Both the position numbers and the translations under genes were made by a program. A stretch of DNA of 64,000 bases from CAYJPV01 sp964372095 (GTDB lineage: Bacteria; Acidobacteriota; Vicinamibacteria; Vicinamibacterales; JAKQTR01). Of the stretch, positions 32,796 through 41,042 are shown one piece after another. The DNA lies in contig CAYJPV010000026.1 of NCBI GenBank assembly GCA_964372095.1, positions 1 to 64,000 on the forward strand. The letters are read 5' to 3'. Numbering within the stretch: the stretch's first letter is position 1; each line of letters starts with the position of its first letter. The notes beneath the pieces were generated by a model, which was not told where the DNA came from, made no database searches, and saw nothing but the letters and a program-made list of their open reading frames with translations.

Positions 32796-35606
32796 ATGGT
32801 ACGCATGTGTGTGCGCACGTTCGGTTTCGTCGCGCTGATATTGCTGATGGGGGTGCCTGCCCCGGCGCAGGTCCCGGTGACGTCTCCAAAGGACCACCTC
32901 GGGTTCACCGTCGGTGACGACTACCACTTGGCCACCTATACCCAGATGGTCAGCTACTGGCAGAAACTCGACGCGGAATCCGACCGGATGATCCTCAAGG
33001 ACATGGGCAAGTCCGCCGAGGGGCGCACCCAGACGATGGCGATCATCACGTCGCCCGAGAACCACAAGAAGCTGGACCGGTACAAGGAGATCGCCCGGCG
33101 GCTGGCGCTGGCCGAGGGGCTGACCGATGACGAGGCGCGCAAACTGGCCGCGGAAGGCAAGGCGGTGGTCTGGATCGACGGCGGCCTGCACGCCACCGAA
33201 GTGGTCGGCGCCCAGCAACTGATCGAGACGGTCTACCAGCTGGTCAGCCGTTCCGATGCCGAGACCCTCCGCTTCCTCAACGACGTCATCGTCTTGTGCG
33301 TGCCGGCGAATCCGGACGGGATGGACCTGGTTTCGGGGTGGTATATGCGGAACCCCGACCAGGCCAAACGATCGACGGGCGGCATCCCGCGGCTGTACCA
33401 GAAGTACGCCGGGCACGACAACAACCGCGACTCGTACATGGTCAACCTGTCCGAGACCGAGAACATGCACCGCGTGCTCTACCGCGAGTGGTTCCCGCAG
33501 ATTCTCTACAACCACCACCAGACCGGTCCCATCGGCACCGTGATCTTCATGCCGCCGTTCCGCGACCCGTTCAACTACTACTACGACCCGCTGATTCCGC
33601 TGGGTGTGGAAGCGGTCGGGACGGCCATGCACAGCCGGTTCGTCGCCGAGGGCAAGCCCGGCAGCACGATGCGCTCGGGCGCGTCGTACTCGACCTGGTG
33701 GAACGGCGGACTGCGGACCACGGCGTACTTCCACAACATCATCGGCCTGCTCACCGAGATCATCGGGAATCCTACCCCGATGGAGATTCCCCTCGTGCCG
33801 CCGAAGCTGCTGGCGTCGACCGACTACCCGTTCCCGATCCTGCCGCAGCGGTGGCACATGCGCCAGTCGATCGACTACGAGGTGTCGGCCAACAAGGCCG
33901 TGATTGACATCGCGTCGCGGTACCGCGACACGCTGCTGTTCAACATCTACAAGATGGGCAAGAACGCCATCGAGAAGGGCAGCCGGGATACCTGGACGTT
34001 CATGCCGAAGAAGATCGACGCCCTCATGGCCCAGGTCGCGAAGGACCGCCCGGCACCGCCGGCGGCGGGCGGCCGGGGCGGCGGGCGCGGCGGGGCAACG
34101 GTGCCCACCAAGTACCTCGACATGCTGAAGACGCCCGCGGCCAGGGATCCGCGCGGGTTTATCATCCCGTCGGACCAGGCCGACTTCCTGACGGCGACGA
34201 AATTCGTCAATTCGCTGCTGAAGAACGGGATTACAGTCCACCGGGCCACCGCGGCCTTCACCGTCTCCGGCAAGTCGTACCCGGCTGGTTCGTACGTGCT
34301 CAAGGCGGCGCAGGCGTTCAGGCCGCACGTGCTCGACATGTTCGAGCCCCAGGACCACCCGAATGACTTCGCGTATCCGGGCGGGCCGCCGCGGCCGCCG
34401 TACGACAGCGCCGGCTGGACGCTGGCCTACACGATGGGCGTGAAGTTCGACCGCATCCTCGACGCGTTCGACGGGCCGTTCGAGGTCGTGCCGGATGTGA
34501 TTGCGCCTGCCGCGGGCGTCGTGAAGGCACCCGCGTCCGGCAAGCCGGCGGGCTACGTGCTGAGCGGCCAGGTGAACGACGCGTTCCTGGCGATCAACCG
34601 CCTGCTCGCCGCGAAAGAAGATGTCTATCGCCTGGCCGCGCCACTGACGGCGGGCGCGGCGTCGTACACGACCGGGTCGTTCTACGTGGCCGCGCGGCCA
34701 ACAACAGCCGCCATGCTGAAGAAATTGGCGGACGCCGTCGGCGTGTCGTTCGAGGCGACCACGGCGAAGGTGCCCGGCGGCGCCGTGAAGATGCGGCCGG
34801 TGCGGGTCGGGCTGTGGGACCGCTACGGCGGCTCGATGCCGTCCGGCTGGACGCGCCTCGTGTTCGAACAGTTCGAGTTCCCGTTCGAAGTGGTGTACCC
34901 ACAGACGCTGGATGCCGGCGGCCTGGCGGCGAAGTACGACGTGCTCGTGTTCGTCGATGGCGCCATCCCGGCGCGTGAAGTCGGCGGGCCCGATCCGTTC
35001 CTGGGCGGGCAGCCGCGGGCGGAGGACATCCCGGCCGAATACCGCGGCCAGGTGGGCAGCATCACCGTGGCCAAGACGATCCCGCAGCTGAAGCAGTTCG
35101 TCGAAGACGGCGGCCTGCTGCTGGCGATTGGCAGTTCGACGGCCGTCGCGCAGCACTTCGGTCTGCCCGTCTCGAACGCACTTGTCGAGAAGACACCGGC
35201 AGGCGAAGACCGGCCGCTGCCGTCGGAGAAGTTCTACATCCCGGGGTCGGTGCTCGAAGCGGCGTTCGATACGTCGAACCCCCTGGCGTGGGGCATGCCC
35301 GCCAAGGGTGATGTCTTCTTCGAGGGCAGCCCGGCGTTCAAGCTGGCGCCGGATGCGGGGCTTAAGGGCCTGCGGCCCGTGGCGTGGTACGACTCGGCCA
35401 CGCCGCTGCGCAGCGGCTGGGCCTGGGGCCAGGCGTACCTGGAAGGCGCCACGGCCATCGTCGATGTGGCGATGGGCAAGGGACGCGTCTTCCTCTACGG
35501 TCCCGAGATTGCCTTCCGCGCCCAGCCGCACGGCACCTACAAGCTGCTGTTCAACGGGATCTACTACAACGGCGGGGGCCGGGGGACGGTGGCGGTGAAG
35601 AAGTAG
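32796..35606 (+). CDS. Secreted M14-family zinc carboxypeptidase-like protein
   Basis: This 936-residue protein has a signal peptide and an N-terminal M14 domain. The zinc motif H132-A-T-E135 is in WIDGGLHATEVVGAQQ, NPDGMD supplies the substrate region and YNHHQTG the third ligand. The rest (about 390-930) contains a Gly/Arg-rich linker near 425 and a C-terminal region with alternating alpha/beta segments (VRVGLWDRYGGSMPSGWTRLVFEQF, VDGAIPAREVGGP) resembling a glutamine-amidotransferase-like fold, as in other long acidobacterial M14 proteins. It would trim peptides outside the cytoplasm. The downstream composite repeat begins at its stop codon. Confidence 0.88.
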   Translation: MVRMCVRTFGFVALILLMGVPAPAQVPVTSPKDHLGFTVGDDYHLATYTQMVSYWQKLDAESDRMILKDMGKSAEGRTQTMAIITSPENHKKLDRYKEIARRLALAEGLTDDEARKLAAEGKAVVWIDGGLHATEVVGAQQLIETVYQLVSRSDAETLRFLNDVIVLCVPANPDGMDLVSGWYMRNPDQAKRSTGGIPRLYQKYAGHDNNRDSYMVNLSETENMHRVLYREWFPQILYNHHQTGPIGTVIFMPPFRDPFNYYYDPLIPLGVEAVGTAMHSRFVAEGKPGSTMRSGASYSTWWNGGLRTTAYFHNIIGLLTEIIGNPTPMEIPLVPPKLLASTDYPFPILPQRWHMRQSIDYEVSANKAVIDIASRYRDTLLFNIYKMGKNAIEKGSRDTWTFMPKKIDALMAQVAKDRPAPPAAGGRGGGRGGATVPTKYLDMLKTPAARDPRGFIIPSDQADFLTATKFVNSLLKNGITVHRATAAFTVSGKSYPAGSYVLKAAQAFRPHVLDMFEPQDHPNDFAYPGGPPRPPYDSAGWTLAYTMGVKFDRILDAFDGPFEVVPDVIAPAAGVVKAPASGKPAGYVLSGQVNDAFLAINRLLAAKEDVYRLAAPLTAGAASYTTGSFYVAARPTTAAMLKKLADAVGVSFEATTAKVPGGAVKMRPVRVGLWDRYGGSMPSGWTRLVFEQFEFPFEVVYPQTLDAGGLAAKYDVLVFVDGAIPAREVGGPDPFLGGQPRAEDIPAEYRGQVGSITVAKTIPQLKQFVEDGGLLLAIGSSTAVAQHFGLPVSNALVEKTPAGEDRPLPSEKFYIPGSVLEAAFDTSNPLAWGMPAKGDVFFEGSPAFKLAPDAGLKGLRPVAWYDSATPLRSGWAWGQAYLEGATAIVDVAMGKGRVFLYGPEIAFRAQPHGTYKLLFNGIYYNGGGRGTVAVKK

Positions 35607-35769
35607 GAAGTCGGAAGTAGCCCCGGGGCTTCCTTGGCCTGAGCGCAGTCGAAGGCAGCCCCGGGGTCGCCGAAGGCACAGCGCGCGTGGAACCCCAAGG
35701 GATTACGGGGTTAGGGAAAGGCGGGGGATTCCCGAGCCCCATGCCCCTTGCCCCTTGTCCCTTGTCCCT
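35599..35769. repeat. Composite repeat island between M14 and quinone-reductase genes
   Basis: D-type GAAGTAGGAAGTCGGAAGTAG (35599-35620) overlaps the M14 stop. Next comes the second copy of the dispersed CCTTGGCCTGAGCG element (35630-35676), a weak AACCCC/GGGGTT hairpin (35691-35712) and CCCCTTG/TCCCTTG A-family units in reverse orientation (35738-35768), which run up to the stop codon of the leftward gene. No gene lies in this island. Confidence 0.8.
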
Positions 35770-36742
35770 ACGGCGTTAGTACAATCTTCCCGTACGCCCC
35801 GGGCTCCATGACCGCCATGTGAGCCTGGGGCGCGTCTTTCAGCGCGAACTCGCGGCCCACCACCGGCCGCAGCGATCGATTCTCCAGTCCCGCCACAATC
35901 CCCGCGTGAATCCGCGCCCGGTCCTCCGCGGTCGAATTCGCCATCGTCATACCCAAGATCGCGGCGTCCCTGGACATGGTCTGACGCGCGTCGATCTCGA
36001 TGCGCCCGCGGTTGCCCACCACGACCACCCGTCCGTGGCGCGCGAGCAGCCCGAGGTCCTTGTCGAGATTAACGTTCGCCAGCATCTCGATGATGACGTC
36101 CACGCCACGGCTGCCCGTCGCGTCCATGATCGCAGCGAGATATCCGCTTCCGGTGTGATCGAACGCCGCGTGCGCGCCTTGCTCGCGCACGAGGTCCAGT
36201 CCGCGCGGTGTGCCGGCCGTGGCCAGCACACGCAGTCCCGCGGCGCGCGCCATCTGGATGGCCGCGATGCCGACGCCACCGCTGCCGCCGTGCACGAGCA
36301 CGGTCTCGCCGGGCTGGCACCGTGCCCGATCGAACAACGCCCGGAAGGCCGTGCCGTAGGGCACACCGACGGCCGCTCCCTGCGCGAACGACACGTGCTC
36401 CGGAAGTGGGTGGACCTGTGCACGATCGCAGACCGCGCGTTCGGCATAGGTGCCCGACGCGGTGCCCAATGCCGTGCCGATCACGTACACGCGGTCGCCG
36501 ACGCCGAGGCTGGCGACGCCCGGGCCGAGCGCCTCCACGGTGCCAGCACCATCGGAGCCGGGTGTGTAGGGCAACGCCGGCCGGCGTCCGTACAGGCCCG
36601 AGCGGATATAGGTCTCGACCGGATTCACGCCGGCGGCGTCTATCTTCACGAGCACCTGGCCGGGGCCAGGCGACGGATCCGGCACGTCTTCGTAACACAA
36701 CACATCGGGGCCGCCGGTCTGATGCACGCGGATGGATTTCAT
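35768..36742 (-). CDS. NADPH:quinone oxidoreductase (MDR superfamily)
   Basis: This 324-residue medium-chain reductase of the zeta-crystallin/QOR type has a GroES-like N-terminal domain (VLVKIDAAGVNPVETYIRSG, PYTPGSDGAGTVEALG) and a Rossmann domain with VLVHGGSGGVGIAAIQMARAAG. There are no structural-zinc cysteines, as expected for QOR. It would reduce quinones or enone compounds with NADPH in the cytosol. The start is MKSIRV at 36742, with TACCCT ending 6 nt upstream. No partner gene is evident. Confidence 0.9.
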   Translation of the reverse strand: MKSIRVHQTGGPDVLCYEDVPDPSPGPGQVLVKIDAAGVNPVETYIRSGLYGRRPALPYTPGSDGAGTVEALGPGVASLGVGDRVYVIGTALGTASGTYAERAVCDRAQVHPLPEHVSFAQGAAVGVPYGTAFRALFDRARCQPGETVLVHGGSGGVGIAAIQMARAAGLRVLATAGTPRGLDLVREQGAHAAFDHTGSGYLAAIMDATGSRGVDVIIEMLANVNLDKDLGLLARHGRVVVVGNRGRIEIDARQTMSRDAAILGMTMANSTAEDRARIHAGIVAGLENRSLRPVVGREFALKDAPQAHMAVMEPGAYGKIVLTP

Positions 36743-36748
36743 GGGCAC

Positions 36749-36754
36749 AGGGTA
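36749..36754 (-). promoter_or_regulatory. -10 hexamer TACCCT, leaderless start at 36742
   Basis: On the minus strand TACCCT is followed by 6 nt and then ATG. It is the same hexamer and spacing as for the PLP-enzyme gene at 7176. Confidence 0.55.
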
Positions 36755-36779
36755 CACCGGGACGGGGGGCAGTACGTAG

Positions 36780-36801
36780 CCCCGGACCTTCAGGCCCGGG
36801 G
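36780..36801. repeat. Palindromic dispersed repeat (PAL family), inverted copy
   Basis: CCCCGGACCT (36780-36789) faces AGGCCCGGGG (36792-36801) with one mismatch, flanked by TACGTAG on the left. Read in reverse it equals the element at 32640, including the CTACGT flank. Confidence 0.78.
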
Positions 36802-36916
36802 TTCACATGAGCCGAGTCTGTTGATAGACGTGGGCGCTGGCGAAACCCAGCGCCAATCAGGGTCCGGCGGAACCCGGCCCCCACCACCTGACGCTCACCA
36901 GACGCCCCCCCCCCGT

Positions 36917-36970
36917 GCCCCCAGTCCCATGCCCCAACCCATGCCCCATGTCCCATGTCCCACGTCCCAC
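36917..36970. repeat. CCCATGT/CCCACGT heptamer array upstream of ispG
   Basis: Words of the type GCCCCAT, TCCCATG and TCCCACG run in heptamer phase and the last unit ends 2 bp before the -10 of ispG. They look like a diverged A-family array (compare GGACATAGGGGCAAG at 40766). Confidence 0.75.
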
Positions 36971-36972
36971 GT

Positions 36973-36978
36973 TATGAT
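36973..36978 (+). promoter_or_regulatory. -10 hexamer TATGAT, leaderless start at 36985
   Basis: TATGAT is followed by 6 nt and the ispG ATG. The -35 position falls inside the heptamer array. Confidence 0.6.
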
Positions 36979-36984
36979 CGACTC

Positions 36985-38202
36985 ATGCTCGAGCGACATC
37001 ACACCGTAGGCGTCAGGGTGGGCGGAGTCCAGGTGGGCGGCGGCGCGCCCGTGGCCGTCCAGTCGATGTGCAACACCGACACGGTCGACGTCGAGTCGAC
37101 CTTCCTCCAGTGCCTCGAACTCTGGCAGGCCGGGTCGGAACTGCTGCGCGTGACTGTGAATCTGCCAGAAGCCGCGGAGGCCGTGCCATCCATCAAACGC
37201 CGGCTCGTGCTGGCGGGCTGCACGGCGCCCCTGATTGGCGATTTTCACTACAACGGCCACATCCTGCTGACGAAGTACCCGAAATGCGCGGAAGCGCTGG
37301 ACAAGTACCGAATCAATCCCGGCAACGTCGGGACGGGCAAGCGGCGCGACGAACAGTTCTCCACGATCTGCAAGATTGCCGTGGACCACGGCAAGCCGGT
37401 CCGGATCGGGGTCAACGGCGGGTCGCTGAACCAGGAACTGGTGATGCGCCGGATGCAGGAGAACACGGACCGCGATCTGGGCAAGACGTCCGAGCAGATC
37501 ATCAACGAGTGCATGGTCGAGTCGGCGCTCGAATCGACGGCGCTCGCCATCGAGAACGGCCTGCGCACAGACCAGATCATCATCTCGTGCAAGGTCTCGA
37601 AGCCCCAGGATCTCATCGCCGTCTACCGCGACCTGGCAGCGAAGACCGAACAGCCGTTGCACCTCGGCCTGACCGAAGCCGGCATGGGGATGAAAGGACT
37701 TGTGTGGTCCGCTTCCGCCATGGGCATCCTGCTCAACGAGGGCATTGGCGACACGATCCGTATCTCGCTGACGCCACGCCCCGGCGGCGACCGGCGTGAG
37801 GAGGTCTACGCCTGCTGCGAACTGCTGCAGGCACTCGGCATCAGGGCGTTCTCGCCCAGCGTGACGGCGTGCCCGGGCTGCGGCCGCACGACGAGCACAA
37901 CCTTCCAGGAACTGGCCGAACGGATTCAGGGCTACATCCGCGACAAGATGCCCGAGTGGAAGCTCCAGTACGAAGGCGTCGAGAACATGACGCTGGCGGT
38001 GATGGGCTGTGTCGTCAACGGTCCCGGCGAGTCGAAGGCCGCCAGTATCGGCATCAGTCTGCCCGGGACGGGCGAAGAACCCAGTTGCCCGGTCTTCATC
38101 GACGGCCAGCACCACTCCACGTTGCGCGGTACCTACGAAGAACTGTCCGACGCCTTCCGCAAACTCGTCGACGACTACGTGGACACCAAATACCCGCGCA
38201 GG
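36985..38202 (+). CDS. ispG: 4-hydroxy-3-methylbut-2-enyl diphosphate synthase, 3' end lost at assembly gap
   Basis: About 406 residues of IspG (GcpE) are readable. The TIM-barrel part begins RHHTVGVRVGGVQVGGGAPVAVQSM and carries YRINPGNVG. The [4Fe-4S] domain has CPGCGR and a second cysteine motif at MGCVVNGPGES. The enzyme makes HMBPP from MEcPP in the non-mevalonate isoprenoid pathway, using reduced ferredoxin or flavodoxin. The readable protein reaches DDYVDTKYPRR, close to the expected end of the family; the stop codon is hidden in homopolymer sequence next to the gap. Start is supported by the TATGAT promoter. Confidence 0.92.
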
Positions 38203-38356
38203 GGGGAGCGTGGGGGGGGGGGGGGGGGGGTTTTTTTTTTGGGGGGGGGGGGGCGAGGGGGGGGGGGGGCCCGCCCCCCCCCCCCNNNNNNNNNNGGGTG
38301 TCCACAATTTTTTTATCCCCCCCCCCCCAAAAAAAAAATTACGGCCCCCCCCCCCC
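38203..38356. other. Assembly gap with homopolymer artefacts
   Basis: Runs of G, T, G, C surround ten Ns (38286-38295), and C, A, C runs follow. The left arm (G-run, T-run, G-run) is roughly the reverse complement of the right arm. This is not credible genomic sequence. It falls between the 3' ends of two convergent genes, where a strong hairpin could have stopped sequencing or assembly. Confidence 0.9.
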
Positions 38357-39187
38357 GCCCAGCACCCACCGCTCGATCGCCTGCGCCACGCCGGCATCGT
38401 CGCAACTCGCCGTCGTGGCCCAGCCGCGCGTGTGTAACTCGGGCACGGCGTTGGCCATGACCACCGGCAGGCCTGCGGCTTCGAGCATCTCGAGATCGTT
38501 GAGGTTGTCGCCCAGTGCCATCACTTCTGCGCGCTGGTATCCCTGCCGCTCGATCCACGCTGTCAGCATGGCGCCCTTGGTGCACCCCGCCGCCAGCACG
38601 TCGACGAGCGCAAAGTCCCGGCGTTCGTATTCCGTCGCGGCCAGGCTGATGTCCCGCGCGAAAGCCGCGGTGGCGAGGTGCCGCACGATCGCGCGCATCG
38701 ACGCCACGCTGCCGTTGTACATCACCTGGAGCGGGTCTTCCGTCAGCGCATCTTCGAGCGGATCGACTTCGTGAATGAACGGCTTGTTCTTCTCGGCGTA
38801 CGCGCGCCGGCTCGGATGCTCCCAGTCGATCTTCTCGAACACCACCTGCCCGTCCAGGGGCCGATCGAACACGAGCCCGGCGCTGTCACGCCACGGCCTG
38901 GTCGCTTCGAGGACACGCGCGGCGGTGTCGCGCGCAAGCAGGCGGCGCAGCGGCTTCGTCCCGTCAGGCAGCCTGACCAGGGCACCGTTGCTGACGATGG
39001 CGGTGGCCGGGCAGCGGAGGGTGTTGAGAATGGGTGTCGCGAAGTCCCAGCGCCGGCCGGTGGCGATGGCGATCTCGACCCCGCGGTTCACTGCCGCGTC
39101 GAGCGCATCGAGGTTGCGCGGCGGCACGTGTCCGGCCGAGTTGAGCAGCGTCCCGTCGATATCAATAGCAATAAGGCGAATGGGCAT
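38357..39187 (-). CDS. Cof-type HAD phosphatase, C-terminus lost at assembly gap
   Basis: About 277 residues are readable. The HAD nucleophile motif is IAIDIDGTLLNSAGHV at the N-terminus, followed by IATGRRWDFATPIL and VSNGALV. A C2B cap follows, and the metal-binding end is MALGDNLNDLEMLEAAGLPVVMANA. Cof-type enzymes dephosphorylate sugar phosphates, FMN or similar small molecules. The protein continues to AQAIERWVLG, near the usual C-terminus, before the artefact. The ATG at 39187 lacks a clear ribosome site. Confidence 0.88.
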
Positions 39188-39229
39188 ACTGGGGACGGTT
39201 CGCAACCTGCGTGAGCGGCTTGTTCTCCA

Positions 39230-39253
39230 CCGCGAGAACGGGTTGCGAAACCG
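39230..39253. repeat. Dispersed repeat CCGCGAGAACGGGT..., copy 2
   Basis: It matches 30535-30558 at 21 of 24 positions. A second, inverted and weaker relative (GGTTCGCAACCTGCG) lies at 39198-39212, so the HAD gene start is bracketed by an imperfect inverted repeat. Confidence 0.65.
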
Positions 39254-39277
39254 GATGTCATGAGCGTACCCCACGCC

Positions 39278-39306
39278 ATCGGCTTTCGGCTATCGGCTAT
39301 CGGCTG
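39278..39306. repeat. E-family heptamer array, reverse orientation (CGGCTAT)
   Basis: CGGCTTT, CGGCTAT, CGGCTAT, CGGCTGC are the reverse complement of the CCGATAG/CCGAAAG family. The array ends 11 bp before the -10 of the DUF2238 gene. Confidence 0.85.
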
Positions 39307-39317
39307 CCGCCCCGTGT

Positions 39318-39323
39318 TATGCT
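39318..39323 (+). promoter_or_regulatory. -10 hexamer TATGCT for the DUF2238/PIG-L pair
   Basis: TATGCT lies 21 nt before the ATG at 39345, which implies a leader of about 14 nt with no ribosome site. Confidence 0.5.
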
Positions 39324-39344
39324 CCCACCTTCCACGAGTGACTC

Positions 39345-40010
39345 ATGACACCTGTTCCCGTCCGCCGCGAACCGCTGGTGCTGCTCGTTGTGGTGCTGCT
39401 TGTGATGGTGGCGCTTGGGATCGCGCCCAAAGCCGACCGTCTCACGTGGTTCCTCGAGAACGCGCCGGTGATGGTTGCGGCGCCGTTGCTCGTGCTGACC
39501 TGGCGGCGGTTTCGGCTGACGCCCCTGGCGTACCGCCTGATCGCGCTGCACGCGCTCATCCTGATGGTCGGAGGGCACTACACCTACGCGGAGGTGCCGC
39601 TCGGGGACTGGGTGCGTGACGCGCTGGGCCTGGCCAGGAATCACTACGACCGCCTCGGGCATTTCGCCCAGGGGTTCATTCCCGCCGTGATCACGCGCGA
39701 GGTCCTGCTGCGCAAGACGCCGCTGCGGCCCGGGATCTGGCTCAGCGTGATCGTCGTGGGGATGTGCCTGGGGATCAGCGCGTTCTACGAGTTCACCGAA
39801 TGGTGGGCCGCCATCGCCGGTGGGGCGAAAGCAGACGCGTTCCTGGGCACGCAGGGCGACGTGTGGGACACGCAGTGGGACATGTTCATGGCGTTTGTCG
39901 GGGCCATCGCGGCGATGGTCGGGTTGTCCCGGGCGCACGATCGCCAGTTGTTGGCGTACGTCCGCCTGAAGGCGGACGCCACGACAGGGGAGCGAGGCGA
40001 CAGATCGTGA
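39345..40010 (+). CDS. DUF2238 (YjdF-like) inner-membrane protein
   Basis: This 221-residue protein has six or so membrane helices. The DUF2238 signature is unmistakable: GGHYTYAEVPLGDWVRD, NHYDRLGHFAQGFIPAVITREVLLR, GISAFYEFTEWW and AFLGTQGDVWDTQWDMFMAFVGA. Conserved His, Asp, Glu and Trp in the membrane suggest metal or lipid-headgroup handling, but the family has no proven activity. The last residues (VRLKADATTGERGDRS) are encoded by a palindromic repeat at 39960-39977, so the natural C-terminus may have been extended. The stop overlaps the start of the PIG-L gene. Confidence 0.87.
   Translation: MTPVPVRREPLVLLVVVLLVMVALGIAPKADRLTWFLENAPVMVAAPLLVLTWRRFRLTPLAYRLIALHALILMVGGHYTYAEVPLGDWVRDALGLARNHYDRLGHFAQGFIPAVITREVLLRKTPLRPGIWLSVIVVGMCLGISAFYEFTEWWAAIAGGAKADAFLGTQGDVWDTQWDMFMAFVGAIAAMVGLSRAHDRQLLAYVRLKADATTGERGDRS
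39960..39977. repeat. Palindromic repeat coding VRLKADAT
   Basis: GTCCGCCT and AGGCGGAC form an 8-bp palindrome around GA at the 3' end of the DUF2238 gene. A related palindrome at 58647-58670 (reverse strand) would read VRLKPDPT, so these appear to be members of one mobile or amplified element. Confidence 0.6.
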
Positions 40011-40750
40011 ACAGGCTGCTTCTCGTGTTTGCGCATCCCGACGACGAAGCGGTGTTCGCTTCCGGAACGGCGTGCCGGGTGGTGGCGCGTGGCGGACGCG
40101 TGGGCCTGGTGACCGCCACCCTCGGCGACCGCGGCAAAGCGGGGCAGCCTCCGGTGTGCGCGCCGGGCGAGCTGCCCCGCGTCCGCCAGGGTGAACTGCT
40201 GGAGGCCTCGCGCATCATGGGCGTCTCGACGCTCCGGGTGCTCGGGTACCCGGACCGCGGGCTCACATACGCGCCGACCGATACCATCCGCCGGCAACTG
40301 GTCGAGGTGATTCGAGCGTTCACGCCACAGGTGGTGGTGACGTTCGATCCCAACGGATCCAACCTGCACCCGGACCATGTGGCCATCAGCCGGTTTGCCG
40401 GCGACGCCGTCGCGGCGGCGGCAGACGCGCGGTGGTTTCCGGAACTCGGTCCGGCCTGGGCCATCCAGAGGCTCGTGTGGACGCTTCCGGTCCGGCCGTG
40501 GGGGCTGCTGCAGACAACGGATCCGGCTGCCGAACCCGGCGTGGACTTCGCCGTTGACGTGTCCCCCTGGGTGGCGAAGAAAGAAGCGGCGCTGCGCGCC
40601 CACCGCACGCAGCACCTCAACCTCGAGCGCATCTTCTTCTCGAAGCCCGACGTGCGGCGGCTGCTGAGCACTGAACTCTTCCGGCAGGCCTGGGGGCCGG
40701 CGCTGGCCGCACGCCCCGCCGGGGACGTGTTCGAGGGGGTGGACGCCTAG
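40007..40750 (+). CDS. PIG-L family deacetylase
   Basis: This 247-residue zinc-dependent deacetylase of the LmbE/PIG-L family has the metal motif FAHPDDEAVFASG at the N-terminus and HPDHVAISRFA at about 125. Members remove N-acetyl groups from GlcNAc-type sugars (GlcNAc-PI, mycothiol and bacillithiol precursors, antibiotic intermediates). The GTG start at 40007 overlaps the DUF2238 stop by 4 bp, so the two are translationally coupled and may act on the same lipid-linked or sugar substrate. Cytosolic; the acceptor is not identified. Confidence 0.9.
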   Translation: MNRLLLVFAHPDDEAVFASGTACRVVARGGRVGLVTATLGDRGKAGQPPVCAPGELPRVRQGELLEASRIMGVSTLRVLGYPDRGLTYAPTDTIRRQLVEVIRAFTPQVVVTFDPNGSNLHPDHVAISRFAGDAVAAAADARWFPELGPAWAIQRLVWTLPVRPWGLLQTTDPAAEPGVDFAVDVSPWVAKKEAALRAHRTQHLNLERIFFSKPDVRRLLSTELFRQAWGPALAARPAGDVFEGVDA

Positions 40751-40755
40751 GGACC

Positions 40756-40913
40756 TGGGGCATGGGACATAGGGGCAAGGGGCAAGGGGCAAGGGACAGA
40801 AGCAGGAAGCAGGAAGCAGGAAGGGGAGAGTAGACAGTAGTCAGTAGTCAGTAGTCAGTAGGCAGTGGGTGGGCTGTGCCTTGCTTTTTGCTTCTGGATT
40901 CCTGCTTCTACTA
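40756..40913. repeat. Composite heptamer island, A then D then C family, then inverted D
   Basis: GGACATAGGGGCAAGGGGC (A, 40765-40797) is followed by GAAGCAG (D, 40799-40823), CAGTAGT (C, 40834-40867) and finally CTTGCTTTTTGCTTCTGG-TTCCTGCTTC in the opposite orientation (40880-40909). The terminal inverted D copy could fold back on the first one. No gene is present between 40751 and 41042 apart from the promoter at 41031. Confidence 0.9.
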
Positions 40914-41030
40914 ATCCCTTCGCCCCAAGCCCCACCTGCCCGCCGTAGCCCGACGAGCGAAGGCGGGAGCCCCTTCCGGGTGCCCCCGAAATCAGCCGTT
41001 CGGGTGATGCGCGCGCCGCGGCCTCGCGCG

Positions 41031-41036
41031 TACATT
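41031..41036 (+). promoter_or_regulatory. -10 hexamer TACATT, leaderless start at 41043
   Basis: TACATT is followed by 6 nt and ATG. This fixes the start of the histidine kinase; an upstream in-frame reading from 40869 is mostly repeat sequence. Confidence 0.55.
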
Positions 41037-41042
41037 GCCGGC

